Below are positions 37,904 to 38,949 of a stretch of DNA of 38,949 bases, in pieces. Under the pieces are notes generated by a model. It did not search any database. It was not told the DNA's origin and saw nothing but the letters and a program-made list of their open reading frames with translations. This stretch comes from an uncultured Flavobacteriales bacterium (lineage in GTDB: Bacteria; Bacteroidota; Bacteroidia; Flavobacteriales; BACL11): the NCBI GenBank assembly GCA_905478185.1, contig CAJQHO010000064.1, positions 1 through 38,949 of the forward strand. The letters run 5' to 3'. The translations under genes and the position numbers were made by a program. How positions within the stretch are numbered: the first letter of the stretch is position 1; each line of letters starts with the position of its first letter.

Positions 37904-38949
37904 ATGGCAAATTATGAAGATATCTTTAAAAAAGTAGTGTCCCATGCAAAAGAGTATGGTTATGTTTTTCAATCCTCCGAGATTTATGATGGATTAGCGG
38001 CAGCTTACGATTATGGACCTAATGGAGTAGAATTAAAAAATAATATTAAAAACTATTGGTGGAAATCAATGGTGAACATGCACGAGAATATTGTAGGATT
38101 GGATTCCTCTATTTTCATGCACCCTACTACTTGGAAAGCTTCAGGTCATATTGATGCCTTTAACGACCCTTTAGTCGACAATAAAGATTCTAAAAAAAGA
38201 TACCGTGCTGATGTTTTAATTGAAGATCATATTGCTAAAATTGAAGCTAAAATTGACAAAGATTGTGTGAAAGCTGCCAAGCGTTTTGGAGATGCTTTTA
38301 ACAAAGAAGAATTTTTAACTACCAATGGTAGAATTTTAGACAGGCAAAAACAAATTGATTCTATAAATGAAAAAATGAATGCTTCTCTTTCTTCAGGAGA
38401 TTTAGAAGCTGTAAAAGCATTAATTGAGGAATTGGATATAAAATGCCCTGTTTCAGGAACTAATAATTGGACTGATGTTCGTCAATTTAACTTGATGTTT
38501 AAAACACAAATGGGAGCTACTACTGATGGCGCTTCTGATTTGTATTTAAGACCAGAAACTGCACAAGGTATTTTTGTAAACTTTTTGAATGTACAAAAAA
38601 CAGCTCGTATGAAAATTCCTTTTGGGATTGCTCAAATTGGGAAAGCCTTCCGTAATGAGATTGTAGCGCGCCAGTTTATTTTCAGAATGCGAGAGTTCGA
38701 ACAAATGGAAATGCAATTTTTTGTTCGACCAGGAGAGGAAATGAAATGGTACGAATACTGGAAAGAATTCCGCATGAAATGGCACAATTCACTAGCAATG
38801 GGAGAAGATAATTACCGTTTTCATGACCATGAAAATTTAGCACATTATGCCAATGCTGCTACCGATATTGAATTCAAATTCCCATTCGGATTTAAAGAGT
38901 TAGAAGGAATCCATTCTCGTACTGATTTTGACTTGAAAGCACATCAAGA
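37904..38949 (+). CDS. glyS: Glycyl-tRNA synthetase (single-chain type), partial at window end
   Basis: Absent from the track because truncated. ATG at 37904: [53 protein letters not shown]...[16 protein letters not shown]-like, [15 protein letters not shown]. Confidence 0.96.
   Translation, partial: MANYEDIFKKVVSHAKEYGYVFQSSEIYDGLAAAYDYGPNGVELKNNIKNYWWKSMVNMHENIVGLDSSIFMHPTTWKASGHIDAFNDPLVDNKDSKKRYRADVLIEDHIAKIEAKIDKDCVKAAKRFGDAFNKEEFLTTNGRILDRQKQIDSINEKMNASLSSGDLEAVKALIEELDIKCPVSGTNNWTDVRQFNLMFKTQMGATTDGASDLYLRPETAQGIFVNFLNVQKTARMKIPFGIAQIGKAFRNEIVARQFIFRMREFEQMEMQFFVRPGEEMKWYEYWKEFRMKWHNSLAMGEDNYRFHDHENLAHYANAATDIEFKFPFGFKELEGIHSRTDFDLKAHQ

Noticed and set aside
38546-38785. 79 aa minus-strand ORF at the right end
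   Set aside because: Antisense to glyS, whose reading frame is clear.
1-38949. Mobile element, prophage, defence island or CRISPR system
   Set aside because: No transposase, integrase, phage, restriction or cas-like protein and no spaced direct repeats were recognised.

Overview
AT-rich chromosomal window from a Bacteroidota (Flavobacteriia-like) genome with almost no intergenic space. Its main accessory feature is a minus-strand tryptophan-catabolic (kynurenine) operon, about 10019 to <1: tryptophan 2,3-dioxygenase, a secreted cupredoxin-LRR-T9SS protein, a non-canonical SDR, 2-aminomuconate semialdehyde dehydrogenase, a GNAT, a RidA-type aminomuconate deaminase, 3-hydroxyanthranilate dioxygenase, ACMS decarboxylase, a cyclase-family putative formamidase, kynureninase and a kynurenine 3-monooxygenase cut by the left edge. 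The rest is mostly housekeeping: leuS, ftsX, DUF3098, uppP, truB, queA, ispD, rlmN, polyprenyl synthase, dnaG, recJ, DAHP synthase-chorismate mutase, rsmI, tdk, alr, O-antigen ligase, ctpA, yidD, rnpA, hemD, a glutaryl-CoA dehydrogenase-type gcdH, and a partial glyS at the right edge. Most interesting points: (i) two unexpected proteins tightly embedded in the kynurenine operon, a pseudoazurin-like cupredoxin/LRR T9SS cargo and an SDR whose catalytic YxxxK reads SNTIR; (ii) a perfect palindrome between the putative -33 and -7 elements of the operon promoter; (iii) a PAP2 phosphatase interrupted by one in-frame TAG with all downstream catalytic residues intact; (iv) a gcdH in the window that fits an animal-like 2-oxoadipate/glutaryl-CoA route. 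No tRNA, rRNA, CRISPR array or transposon was recognised.
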